Positions 1 to 10,900 of a DNA stretch of 64,000 bases are shown in pieces. The notes under the pieces were generated by a model. It made no database searches, had not been told where the DNA came from, and saw only the letters and a list, made by a program, of their open reading frames with translations. The number at the start of each line of letters is the position of its first letter. The first letter of the stretch is position 1. The translations under genes and the position numbers were made by a program. Source of the DNA: Tubulanus polymorphus (taxonomy: Eukaryota; Nemertea; Palaeonemertea; Tubulaniformes; Tubulanidae); assembly GCF_964204645.1 (NCBI RefSeq), contig NC_134025.1:24582001-24646000 (forward strand), given 5' to 3'.

Positions 1-558
1 TATTTTCAAATCAAACACCGCCAACCCCGCATCAAAATTCAGCTCAAAACACTTAAACGATCTGTGGCGCCCTTTTCCCACATCATTCAAGCAAACAAAA
101 TTTAAATCGTAAACTCAGATATCTCACATCCGCCTACAATGATTTCCATCAATGTAATAACCCTAATTGTTATAATTGCTCACTCTCCTGAACCCTAGCT
201 TACTCAAAACTCTCCTGAAATTATCAAAAATCATCAAGCTCTCATTTCCTTTCCCTTTGCTTCTTCATTTTCCCTTTTGTTTTTTTCCCTGGGTGCTAGC
301 GACAGCGGCCTAAAGGCTTTGCTTGGCCCACACTTAAAGATTCTGTTCTCTCTTACTCTTTTTATAATTGTGCTTTTTTAAAAATTGTAAATTGTATTGT
401 TTGTTTTTCTCTCAACCTGTGTACATAGCCTGTCATGCTTTGTGTGAAATAAATTTGAACTTGAACTTGAAACGCGGGAACGGCGATCGGGTCGTCGGAT
501 CCAGCCCCGGCAATTACATTTCTCGTATCAGAATAAATATTTCAAAGGTGATTCAGCG
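1..558. other. 3' flank of MTARC; possible LINE 3' tail
   Basis: No supported gene. The stretch around 290-475 ends in an AATAAA-containing segment followed by repeated TTGAA units (about 440-470, plus strand). This looks like the tail of a CR1/Jockey-type non-LTR retrotransposon. There is no coding sequence left to confirm it, so this is inference from the tail pattern only. Confidence 0.3.
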
Positions 559-2276
559 TTAAGTCTTCCTCATTACATATACTGCATCTCCAACGCAAAT
601 CTTCCCAGGATGTGAAATCAATTGAAGTAAACTCCCAAATACTGCATATTTTTCCACTGGGTCCAAACGATATCTGAAACAGTCAGAAATCATCTTAGCG
701 GTTAATTCAATCTCTACAATAATCAACCAATGCATGGACTTACTCTAGTAAAGTTTTCAGTGGTTGGTTGCTGCGATTTTTTAACCCGGTCTCTGGATCT
801 ACGTTAATCATAATACACCTACAATTCAAGAAATTACTCAAATGTGATGTGACCACTCGTCCTCTTAAAGCCATTTTTGGATCACTTAACCCTCTGCACG
901 CCGCTTGACGCCCCCACCGTTAGCCCTCCCTAGTGTGAGGCACTGGATTAGTCCTCTAATCGATTCTGTAACGAAGGTACCTTAAACAGGAATCTATCCG
1001 TTGAAAATGGACCTTGCCAATGATGACCTCGTCCCAGTTGTCCTTGAATTAAAGGAAAATGCTTCAAATGGGGGTGGAATAAAGCAACACCACGTACGTG
1101 ATGACCCGAGGTACATGTGGCAAAAGGTGGAATGAACAATGGCATATTTTACATGATTTAAGAGACGCTCACCTCGTCATATGCTGAAGCCCCTGAAACA
1201 ACGATATTCGGTCGAAAATTTCTTACCGCTACTGGTTCGGCAAGTCTCTCATTAAGATCGGCTAGTGATGCCGTATTGAAAAGAGAGCATGGCGCATCCG
1301 TGAAGCTACGCTAAAAACGGAAAGTTATTTCTACATGTTATGGAAAAGCGTTGAAATAAAAGGAACTTATGAAAAACAAACAAACTTGATTATGGCATTC
1401 AGGTGTATTTCCTCTGTATAATAATCGTAGCCCATCTTTCTTTAGATATTTCGAGAACCATGAACCAGCTTGGTCACCGCAATCAGTACCTTTGAATAGT
1501 TCGCCATAAATCCTATAAAAAATTCCGAATAAGTTAATGCATCGGTATTGTTAAGATTACTCTCTCTCGTACTCGATATGCTTAAAACGTAAAACTACCT
1601 ACATGCAGTCAATTAGTGTTCTAGGTGAAGAATTGACTTCAAGAGGTAAGACTAATGTAGGCATCTCTGGAGCGTCTAGATGCATACATTGCCCGTGCAA
1701 ACTCGGAACTATCAGACCCATGAGAGGCACTGTCCTCATATCAATATGACGATACTTATTGTTGCTTCGTACCACCAAAAACAGCCTAAAAATTGCAGCG
1801 TCGTTTAATTTAAAAAAAATATTTGGAAAGAAGACGTTGAAGTATATGCAAAGTAAAACTTATATGTTTTCAAATGTCCCCAAAACAGCATGAACTTTTT
1901 AATAATTTGGTGAAAAATCATGGATTTTACCATGTTTTCGGCACGAAACAAATCTTTTGTCATTTCAATTGGTACCATAATGAATAGATTTGAAAAAAAT
2001 ATATTGTGATAAGATATTGATGATTATTAAGTAGGATGCAGCGCACCTGTCCCTGATATTGCTAGATTCTAGTCCAAGATCGGTTACAATTGCACTTGTG
2101 ACTGAAACTCCCCTGCAAGATTTAACCGGGTACACAAATAGCGCCAACACCTCCCCGACCTTCTCCAGCCGTTTCCAGGCAAGTTGTCGAATCCAGTTCA
2201 ATACACCAACTTTGACAGCCGAAGCGACCAACAGAGAAACGAAAACACAACCAGTACCTTCCTTAACAACCTCCAT
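559..2276 (-). CDS. MTARC: mitochondrial amidoxime reducing component (MOSC-domain molybdoenzyme)
   Basis: Molybdenum-cofactor enzyme of the outer mitochondrial membrane that reduces N-hydroxylated compounds with cytochrome b5 and its reductase. Seven coding exons: 2047-2276, 1603-1785, 1386-1512, 1173-1310, 981-1042, 744-818, 559-673 (930 nt, 309 aa; human MTARC1 is 337). The N-terminus has a hydrophobic anchor (about residues 9-30) followed by a basic segment, as in the family. Then come the beta-barrel motif FVYPVKSCRGV, the stretch LGLESSNIRDR, the MOSC motif NFRPNIVVSG, DNWDEVIIG, and the Cys-containing SCLRCIMINVDPETG, where the family has its molybdenum-binding cysteine. The C-terminus GDAVYVM matches the family end. 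The start is the Met before the hydrophobic anchor; a good splice acceptor lies 49 nt upstream (exon start 2325). Vertebrates have two paralogues; only one copy is visible here, so I do not assign 1 or 2. Confidence 0.93.
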
Positions 2277-2466
2277 CCTCGCGATTGAAACAAATACGTA
2301 TTTGCAAATACGTGTATGTACCAACCTGAAAATTAGAATTTCTGAACCATTCCATTATAATCATAATACCGATGAAATCTGTGACATTCCGAGCAAACAG
2401 CTGTCCATAAAACGGATTCAAACGCGGTAATTTTTAAATGAAAATATTTTATTAATTTTCCTTTTG
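2277..2466 (-). promoter_or_regulatory. short ADAT3-MTARC intergenic region with palindrome and splice acceptor
   Basis: Only 190 bp separate the ADAT3 stop from the MTARC start. It contains an AATAAA poly(A) signal for ADAT3 (2448-2453, minus), a strong acceptor (TAATTTTCAG followed by G at 2325), and a perfect 18-bp palindrome ACGTATTTGCAAATACGT (2296-2313) that falls inside the MTARC 5' leader. The promoter of MTARC must fit here, lie within ADAT3, or be absent (operon). Confidence 0.55.
2448..2453 (-). terminator. ADAT3: poly(A) signal of ADAT3
   Basis: AATAAA on the minus strand, 13 nt past the ADAT3 stop codon. It is the only canonical signal before the MTARC transcript begins. Confidence 0.6.
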
Positions 2467-4492
2467 TCATGATCTTTCACATTCTTTATTTGAAAATGTC
2501 TGAAAAACTTTGTAGTGATGGTTTAATCCTTTTTGGCAGTGAATCTTGTATCTAGAACCCAACGCACCGTGAGCAACAGAACTGTGGTAGAACACTCGGT
2601 TTATACGAGAATGTGTCAGCGCCATTGAACACCTGTTCAATTAAAGAGGATTAGGGAACGTCAAATACACTGACACAGTGAAATAAAATCTACCAAATTA
2701 TGGAAAGGATAATTTCATCCAAGCAATATCGTCATACAGTTTTCAAAATGCATATGGAATTATTGAGGATTTAGACTAAATGATAGCCCTCATTTCAATC
2801 ATTATCAATAACAACAATGAATAAAACTTAAATTTATGATCTAAATCTTCAGATCTTAACAATCACAAATTTTGACACAACAGAATACAACAGAGCCCAA
2901 AAACTTCAAATTTCGAGTACTATGGCTATAAAGAACTTACATAGCGCATGGTTCCCTAGTTATATAGAGATCATAGCTAGTACAGAGATAAGGTAAACTA
3001 TCATCTTTACTTGAGACATCATAATCAGCACTCAAAGGAGGTCTGTAATGAAGTGGTTTATCTGAAAGCACAAGATAACACATAAAATGCCAATATTTCT
3101 GAACACACACAACAAAAACATTCTTTATTTCAGGTATGTATTTACCTATTGTAATATCATTATAAGCCCCTCCACCTTGAGAACGAGCCACAAGATCAAT
3201 AGCTACCATTGTGCAGTGGTGTAAAATGTTCTCATGTCGTAAGTCAGTAGCAACTGCTATCACTTCATCACACGATGGATCAACCACCACGGCTCCAATT
3301 CCCTGAACCAGTGAAAATGATAAAATGTTTTGACAAGTTTTGAAGGTTTATAACCTTTGAAGGTTTTTTCAAAGATCAAAAATCAATGTCCATGGGTTGG
3401 ATATATCAGGATTGATAATACTAAGTTCAAACAGTCAAAAGAAATTCCAGCAATCAAAAAACATACCAATTGTTTACCTTCAGCATGTTGAGAAACATCG
3501 ATAGCAAGTTGCATATGATTCCCAATTCGTTTCAGCTCCAATTCAGTAAATGATTCACATCGAATGATTTTTTCTAGCCTACGTATAAAATCAATCCGCA
3601 CAACAAATCACCACTTTCAATAATTCATAGAAATCTGCAGGACTAAAATTAGCGAATGCTTAATTTCTCAAGGAGACATTTTCGCTTTTCAAATGTTCTC
3701 ATACTCACACCTTGTCTTCATGAAAACTAGTCGGCCAATATTTTGAACAGTTTTCAAATTGTGTCCTAGTTATAGGCGGCTTCATTGGGACGTGGACAAT
3801 TTTCAATAAACCCAGTTCAGCAATTATGTCCTTAGCTTTAATCAAGTCATGAATATTCTTAATTTCTCTTGACATCAGTTCAGTTAAACATAACAATACA
3901 TATATTTCTGCAAGACGAAATAAAAATACATACAAAAATATAATTTTATTTCATCATCAACAAATGATGTAACGTCATATAATCGTTTCGAGCCTTACCT
4001 CCATTTTTACCTTTCTTCACACGTTTCAGATGACCAATTTTCCCCAATGGAAATTCACAACTTAAATACCTACAATTCAGAAAGCAGCATATATGACACA
4101 TGGAATATAGGAGAAGGAACAATCATTCTGTTAACACTTACTTGACAAGTTTTGATAGTGATTTTGCATCATTTACAGTACACGTGTAAGCCTTGGCTGA
4201 AACATAAATTAAGCAAATTCAAGGGTAATTAAATTTAACGATCTTATAGTACATTAATGGTTGAACCAGATACCCAAAATTTTACGAAGACTATGCTGAT
4301 ACCTAATTCCACATCTTCCGAAATCTCATCAGCTAGAATGGGCTTAGGTGGCAGCATTAAGGTTACATTATTCTCTGTCGAGGAGGGCAAGTCACTATCA
4401 TCATCGGTACTTCCAATTACTACAGTATGATTACTAGTAGCTGTCAGTGCTGGCATATCGCCCTTCAATTTTTTCAAAGGCGGCCCTGCCAT
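2467..4492 (-). CDS. ADAT3: tRNA adenosine deaminase subunit 3 (non-catalytic)
   Basis: Partner of ADAT2 in the heterodimer that converts A34 to inosine in the anticodon of several tRNAs. Eight exons: 4303-4492, 4142-4196, 3999-4069, 3709-3907, 3467-3578, 3146-3302, 2941-3061, 2467-2632 (1071 nt, 356 aa; human is about 351). The N-terminal tRNA-binding part carries [11 protein letters not shown] and [10 protein letters not shown]. The deaminase fold carries [14 protein letters not shown], then LHHCTM where an active enzyme has HAE, then [20 protein letters not shown]. The zinc-binding His and the PCxxC pair are kept, but the catalytic Glu is a Thr, as expected for the structural subunit (human has Val). 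The start is the Met of [10 protein letters not shown]; a splice acceptor lies 7 nt upstream. The exon 5 donor that keeps the frame is GTATGT at 3466, not the nearer GTAAAC. It is followed closely by MTARC on the same strand. Confidence 0.95.
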
Positions 4493-4850
4493 GGCATTTC
4501 TGAAAAGAAAAGTGATATAAGCCAGATGGGTAATTCGACCAACAAACAGTAAATAGCGCTTCCAACAGATATAAAACGGAGGGACTTAATTATGAATAAA
4601 TTGAACGCAGCTTTAAATATGTTATCTTGTCTCTTTTAAATTGTATGTGTAACTCTTGTAAATTCTATTCGGCTATTCTGTGAAATCTTTTGACGTCTTT
4701 TTCTCTTCCTTTATTGTTTTTAATACTACTTGTAAGTTTTATTGCTAGTTGTTGAATTGAATTAATTGTGGTCCCGGTCGCATCACCTTTTTCTTTTACA
4801 CATTATTGAGTTAAAGGAGGTTTAATTTCAGTTCCCAGGTTAACGCAAGC

Positions 4851-5067
4851 ATTAAACCGGTAAAAGTGCAGATCCGCACCTCTCGTGATTGACGCAATCT
4901 ACTGAATGACAGTATCCAGGCTAAATCTTTCTAGTGAAGATATATTAAAATTAACCAACGGCAAAGTATGAATTGCTGATGACATTTTCAATCTGAAACG
5001 ATATTTAATGTAATTGATTGAACCGTTTACGCGGAGAGGTGCAGATCTGCACTTTTACCATTAAACC
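4851..5067. mobile_element. 201-bp MITE with 8-bp target duplication (hAT-like)
   Basis: The element spans 4859-5059. Its ends are 26-bp terminal inverted repeats starting GGTAAAAGTGCAGATC with one mismatch. It is flanked by the identical 8-mer ATTAAACC at 4851-4858 and 5060-5067. An 8-bp duplication is typical of hAT elements. There is no coding capacity, so it is non-autonomous. A TTAA-target reading is possible because the duplicated 8-mer contains TTAA, but it would leave asymmetric ends. Confidence 0.8.
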
Positions 5068-5218
5068 ATTTCTAAAAATATATCAATTACCGTAGCTCTC
5101 GATAACGATCCACTGAAACGGGGAATTGATACAAACACGGATAAAAATGAATAAAATTTGGTTGATTTGAACTAGTGTTGGGTCGTACTATTTAGAGACA
5201 GATACGGTACAAAGGCAA

Positions 5219-5250
5219 TATTTTTTGGAAAATTGGTTTTCCAAAAAATA
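5219..5250. repeat. perfect 14-bp hairpin
   Basis: TATTTTTTGGAAAA and its exact reverse complement are separated by a TTGG loop. It is AT-rich and alone, with no target duplication around it. No function can be assigned. Confidence 0.6.
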
Positions 5251-7940
5251 CTATGCTGGAGATATTCCATAGGATTGAAATTGTCGTTTCTATCCGAACG
5301 CTATTCTTAGTTCTGACAATTCGATAGTAGAGAATGGGGGGCATAGAATTTTGTCGATCAACGTTTCAGCAATAAAGTTGATGTGCTCGCTCCAGTTCAG
5401 GTGCCCGCGACGTAACTCCTCCATGTTTCTACAGAACGTTTGGAAATATTAATTACTGGGTGATGAATTTTTGACAACTAAATCTGAAGCTTGTTAGATT
5501 ATGGTGAGTATTTAGAATATCGTAAAGTATAGTTCATTTGTTCAAGTTCGACAAGTTTTTAAGAATAAATCAAAAGGCTTTACTGCTACTTGAATGAGCG
5601 AGAATGGGAAGGAATGAGAGTGACAAGTCACCAACAACAAGAAAGAAGTGTCAGTCAGCAGTGAGTCAGTTGGACATGGCACAGAATCAGAAGAGAGTCA
5701 GTAGTTAGTGACTGAGTGACAATCTACCTGACTTCAAACCTAACCCCAACATGGCCATATGTTTCTGCCGCCACTGCCTTTTTCACACATTTGATTCCTC
5801 TAGCCTATAATGAATATCTATTTCTACATTTAAACGAACGTTGTTGGGCACCCTTAAATGTAGCTCATTCGAGTTCGAATTTTCTTCCTTTGTGATTGAT
5901 GTAAAGCCGAGCTGTAGGTCTCAAAATGAACAGAACCACAATGCCAAAAGAAAGTGAAACAAGAATTTACATTGACAGATTATCTACTAAATAGTTCTTG
6001 TGGAAATGATATATGTCTTTATAGAAGAGAAGTGGTTGGCTTGACATCTACATAAACATCCATCAAGGAATCTACAATAAGAACACAGTCAAGGAATCGC
6101 AGTGCAAGTTATGGTGCTTGCAGTCGCCAGCTTTTCATCATATATGCTGACACCTGTTATTTGTTAGTAAATAATCTATTGAAAACAATTACACGACATT
6201 CTGTATGAAATTACGCGCCAGGAAGATGACGATGCCGGCTCTATTATGGTTTTAGAGGGGCGGCCAACCCATCCATTTTAACATCCACCCCTCAGCCACC
6301 CCTTATAAAATATCTGCTGCCCATACCGGAGTGGATGTCAATATTCTATCAATGCTGATAATTGCTTTGAAATACATTGGGCTATTATGAAAAATACGAG
6401 ATTACACCAAAATTGAGCTCAATTTTCTGTATTTTTGGGGGGATTGAAAGCCTTGCCACTTCAGTAATCACAATGCCACTCGCTGAATGCAGCCCCTTTA
6501 AAATACTACTGTATGAAGAACGCTATTACGTCATTTTGTCAAAATACCGACAATAGTTGTGAGATTCCTTAAGATTATCTTTTAATCTTTCAGTATTGTG
6601 AAAAATGAATTTATAATCAATGTTTTCAGTTCAACTGCCAATCCATTCTGATCATTTTAAGACCTATTTCAGGTAGGCCTTATGTCTCTGAAACTGACTG
6701 AGCTCGGGCACCCGGCATCAGTTCAAACGTTGAAACAGACATAAGCATCAGTTTCTTTTGAATATTCAGTTTATTGGTAAAACTAGCTCATTTAAGTAAG
6801 ACACATTTCTTCTAATTAATGCAATCCTGCTAAAATTTATTAGAAAGTAGATATTTTGCCTATACAGCATTATTCTAGTAAATAATGCTATTTTACTGCG
6901 TATGATCACATAGGCTGTAGTTTAGATTTGTAGTTTACACTAGAAGTTTCAATATGCTTTCACATAAAACCAATTATTTAAATCATTTGAAGGTTTTCAT
7001 CGAATGAACTTCTAATGTTATGAACGTCCAGTTCTTGTTATTTTTTTGTTTGTCAGTAATGTTTGAAGAGTTAGTGAAAACGCCCTTGTCTTTCTCAGAT
7101 TCGCGTAGTCAATCGACGACCGTGATGTAGGCGTTTATTCATTATGCATGAAATCAATTGAATAGTTAATTGCTCTGGTCTTAGTCGTCGGTTGATGATT
7201 TTTGATTGCTTCTCTGTATCATAGCAGACTGAGTGTCTCCGTTCTCCGCTGCTTAAGCGCTTTCACTAAATTGGGATCAATAAGCATTTTACTTCGAATC
7301 ATCAGAGTTACTCGACTTCTGCGAGTTGTATTCGCTCTACTGAAATCTCTCCGACATCGTTACATCTGAGTACGATGCGTGCATTGCTGGAAAATAATTG
7401 AATTTGCGTTAAGCGTGTTTTTTTCCGCATAGTAGATGTTATTACTAGGCTGTTGCGCAGAGGGATTATTTGTAGGTACAGTTCTCCAGCTAGTTTATTG
7501 ATTGCGGATTAATTGCACGGTAACAGTAACATCATCTGATGGGTTGTTGGTACTTGGTGTAATGTATTTATGTTTTCACCGTGTTTGCATTAGTCTTATA
7601 CTATGACTCTTTTAGCATACAGATCCCTGGATGAATCGATGGAAATTGTAGGTCAGAAAATCCTGTTCATTAGGATTCATTGATGTTTTTATGTTATTAA
7701 TGTACCGATTTGATTTTTATACAAAAGTTATCAGCTAGTTATCAATAAATGGATGCCATATTCGATTACATTACACAGTAAATATACGTAAAGTGTAAGG
7801 TGGCGTTATGTACTGAAGCATCAAGAACTTGAAATTGTGCCATCAATAGTCATCTGATATCTTATCTCTGTATATTGTATTTTCCATAGGCCTTTAGTGA
7901 GATAATGCATACTTGTATGTAACGAAGTACAGAAGGAGAG

Positions 7941-10900
7941 ATGGGAGCCAATGTATCATACCCCGACAAACAGGGCTCGTCTGGTTCGAGAGGGTCCGGC
8001 TATTACGGATTTAACGTCCACGCGAAGGACGGCGCCGAAAACGTCGTCGCCCGAGAAAAGAAAAAGAAAACGTCGAAGTTCGCGACGTTGCGCAAAAAAC
8101 TGAACCGAGTGAGACGTCACAGTCGATCGTACGACCACGCCAAGGCTATCCGCGAATTCACGTCGAATTGGAGCATTCGCGAACTGCACGCGTTAGTCGA
8201 AGAGTACGAGGCGAGTATCGCGTTGAAAGAGTTGACGATTCTATCGAATCTAGCCCGTCCGTCTGCCAATTCGCTTAAACAGGACTTATCGAATTTATAC
8301 GACTACAAGTTTTGTACCGATCTCGATTTGATATATCGCGGCGCGTGTTTCCCGGTGCACCGGGCGATTTTATCGGCGCGTTGTCCGTATTTCCGACATT
8401 TGCTGCGGCGTTTTCCAACGTACGGCGCTCAAGTTCCCGTCGACATCAAGACGCATGGCGTCGACGTCAATCTGTTTTCGGCGTTGTTGCGTTATTTGTA
8501 CACAGGCGAATTCAACCAGGAAGAGTCGCACTACGAAAATCTCGACATACTCGTGCAAATCGGCGAGGAGTTCGGAACGCCGAATTTACTCGAACACGAC
8601 CTGCGACGATTGCTCGAAACCGGCGAATATTGTGATACCGTGTTGCTTTTCTCGTCCGACGGCGACCACCACCCGGACCCGGTCCTGTCGGACTGTACGG
8701 ACGCGTGCGGCGACGCGTGTAGCCCGCCGCACGTCGGGCGTTTAGAGCTACACTGTCATAAAGCGTTGTTAGCTGCGCGGTCGCCGTTTTTCCGAAGTCT
8801 TCTGATGCGTCGCGCTCGCGCCGGTGAACATATCGCCGAGCACATTCTACGGACGCCTACTCGTATTATCCTCGACGAGTCAGTCATTCCAAGGAAGTAC
8901 GCGAGGGTTTTGTTGAACGCCATTTATTTAGACACCGTGGATTTATCTTGTATCCTGAAAAGCAGCGTAAGCGCGTGTAGCCTGAGCGAGGTGCAAGCGA
9001 TGGTGTCCGGCAAGGGGAACATGACTCCGGCTGATGAAGCTATGGAAATCTTCCAAATCGGGCAATTTCTCGATTTCCCAGTATTATCACAAGGTGAGTT
9101 CTTCGATATTAAACGCTACTCGTTTAGAATACCAGATAGTGTCCAAAGGAACCACTTGCAGCGCCACTGGTTGTCATTACTTTATTGATAATGCAAGTAG
9201 ACAGGAATACCGGTAGATATGATATATTTTATTGTAGGCCTATACTGGGACCAGTTCTATGGTCATGAGTTCTTCAACCAAAGCTTGCTCAAATTGTCCA
9301 TTTCTGAAGTCTTTCTGAGTCCAGTTCCACAATTGCAATATAGAGTTATCTCCATAATTGAAATTAATTTCAAAAAGTCAAACTTTGGATCCTGTCTGCC
9401 GGTCCAATAATCGTTTATCGTGGATTTATCACTTATGGGATCTTTTCCATTTCCCATTAGTGAGGGCCACAGACATTTACCAGCCATGTACCACTTCATT
9501 CCTCTAGTAAGAAAGTCATTTTAGAAATCTAGGTTGTCAACTATAATATAATATTTATTGAAACATTGATAACATGTATGTAAGAACTGTACAGATTTTT
9601 TCGTTGTAAGCATTATTTTGCCTTGCAAGCAGCATGTCACAGGAGGTTATTTACAATGGCTCGAATTTAATTGATTAATAAAATATTACATAAAAATTGT
9701 ATAATAATCATATTTCTATGTACAGTTTATAGCAAGATATGATAAAACAGTAATATTTGGCACAGTACAGAAACTATCGGTATATTTTTTGGCACATATG
9801 ATATGAGACAGACATTTTTGAGCATATTGTTTAGATGAAATTTTCTCATTATTTTCTTTAAAATGGTTGTTGACAAAAGTTGTCAGTAGCATCTAGTTCA
9901 AAGTTTCTTTCACAATCAAGTGAAGCGATTTTGGAAAATTTTCATCTATCCGATTCAAATGCTGAAAATGATGAGTAATTTTTAGAATCAAAAGAATGAA
10001 TCGTAATTGCGTCAAGAAGTTATTATTTACGATTCGGTTTTAGTGATTTGGCACCGCGGAATGACCTCAGGCAAAGTTTGACAAGCGCGTAAAAACCTAG
10101 AAATAACACGACTATACTCGCCAATATAACGGTGAAAACATCGAGTAAAAGAATTTGATACCAGGACAAGTTTGAAGCGGGCATACTTAAATGATCGGAA
10201 CCGTGTTTCATGACATGTTCGACCCAATAGGCCGCCTCTTCCCTCGGACTGACGCGGCGGTCTTTGAAGATGGCCGAAGCTCGTCGGATGGCTTGTCGAT
10301 TAACGTCGCCATAAACAACCGTTTCAATGTTGCTGTAAAGTTCGTACGAGCTGAATCTTTGTATGTCCATCTTGACGCCGAATTTCTTATGCTCCATTCG
10401 TTCGGCGTTGAACGGCTGTTCAGCTGTCATCGGGAAACCGATCATAGGTACTCCGTGATAGAGGGCTTCGTACTGTCCATTATTACCGCAATGAGTGATG
10501 AACAGTTTAGTGTTTGGATGTCCGAGTAGATCGTTCTGCGGGATCCACGCTCTAACGAATACGTTATCGGGTAGGGTGACGTTTTCCATGCTGCCGAGAT
10601 GTTTCCAGATAACGCGCTGCCGTAGGTTTTTGAAAGCGTCCGCGATCTTCTGAAGCACGTCGACCGGCATGTGAGAAATGGTCGTACCGAAAGATACGAT
10701 GATGAGTCCGTCGGTGGCGCCATCTGCGAATTCGGCGAGATCATTCGGTAATTTGCGCGCGGGATGCGTAAGTAGGCCACCGACGTAGAACACGTTCGGC
10801 ATTTTGATCTTAGGGTAGTCGAGAATGTTATCGAGATCGATGAGCCACATTTTCGACTTGCTCGCCAAATCTTCCAGCGACTCGTACGGTCGTTCAGGCG

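Larger units (their letters stand above)
4493..7940. other. intergenic, ADAT3 to BTBD7 (divergent)
   Basis: No open reading frame is convincing here. It holds the MITE at 4851-5067, a perfect hairpin at 5219-5250, and at 4640-4770 an AT-rich stretch ending in TTGAATTGAATTAATT that resembles a LINE tail. An acceptor-like site at 7880-7889 suggests that the last 5' UTR exon of BTBD7 starts at 7890. The promoters of ADAT3 and BTBD7 must lie in this interval. Confidence 0.5.

Noticed and set aside
2059-2430. 123-codon plus-strand open frame
   Set aside because: It is the antisense shadow of MTARC exon 1 and the ADAT3-MTARC gap.
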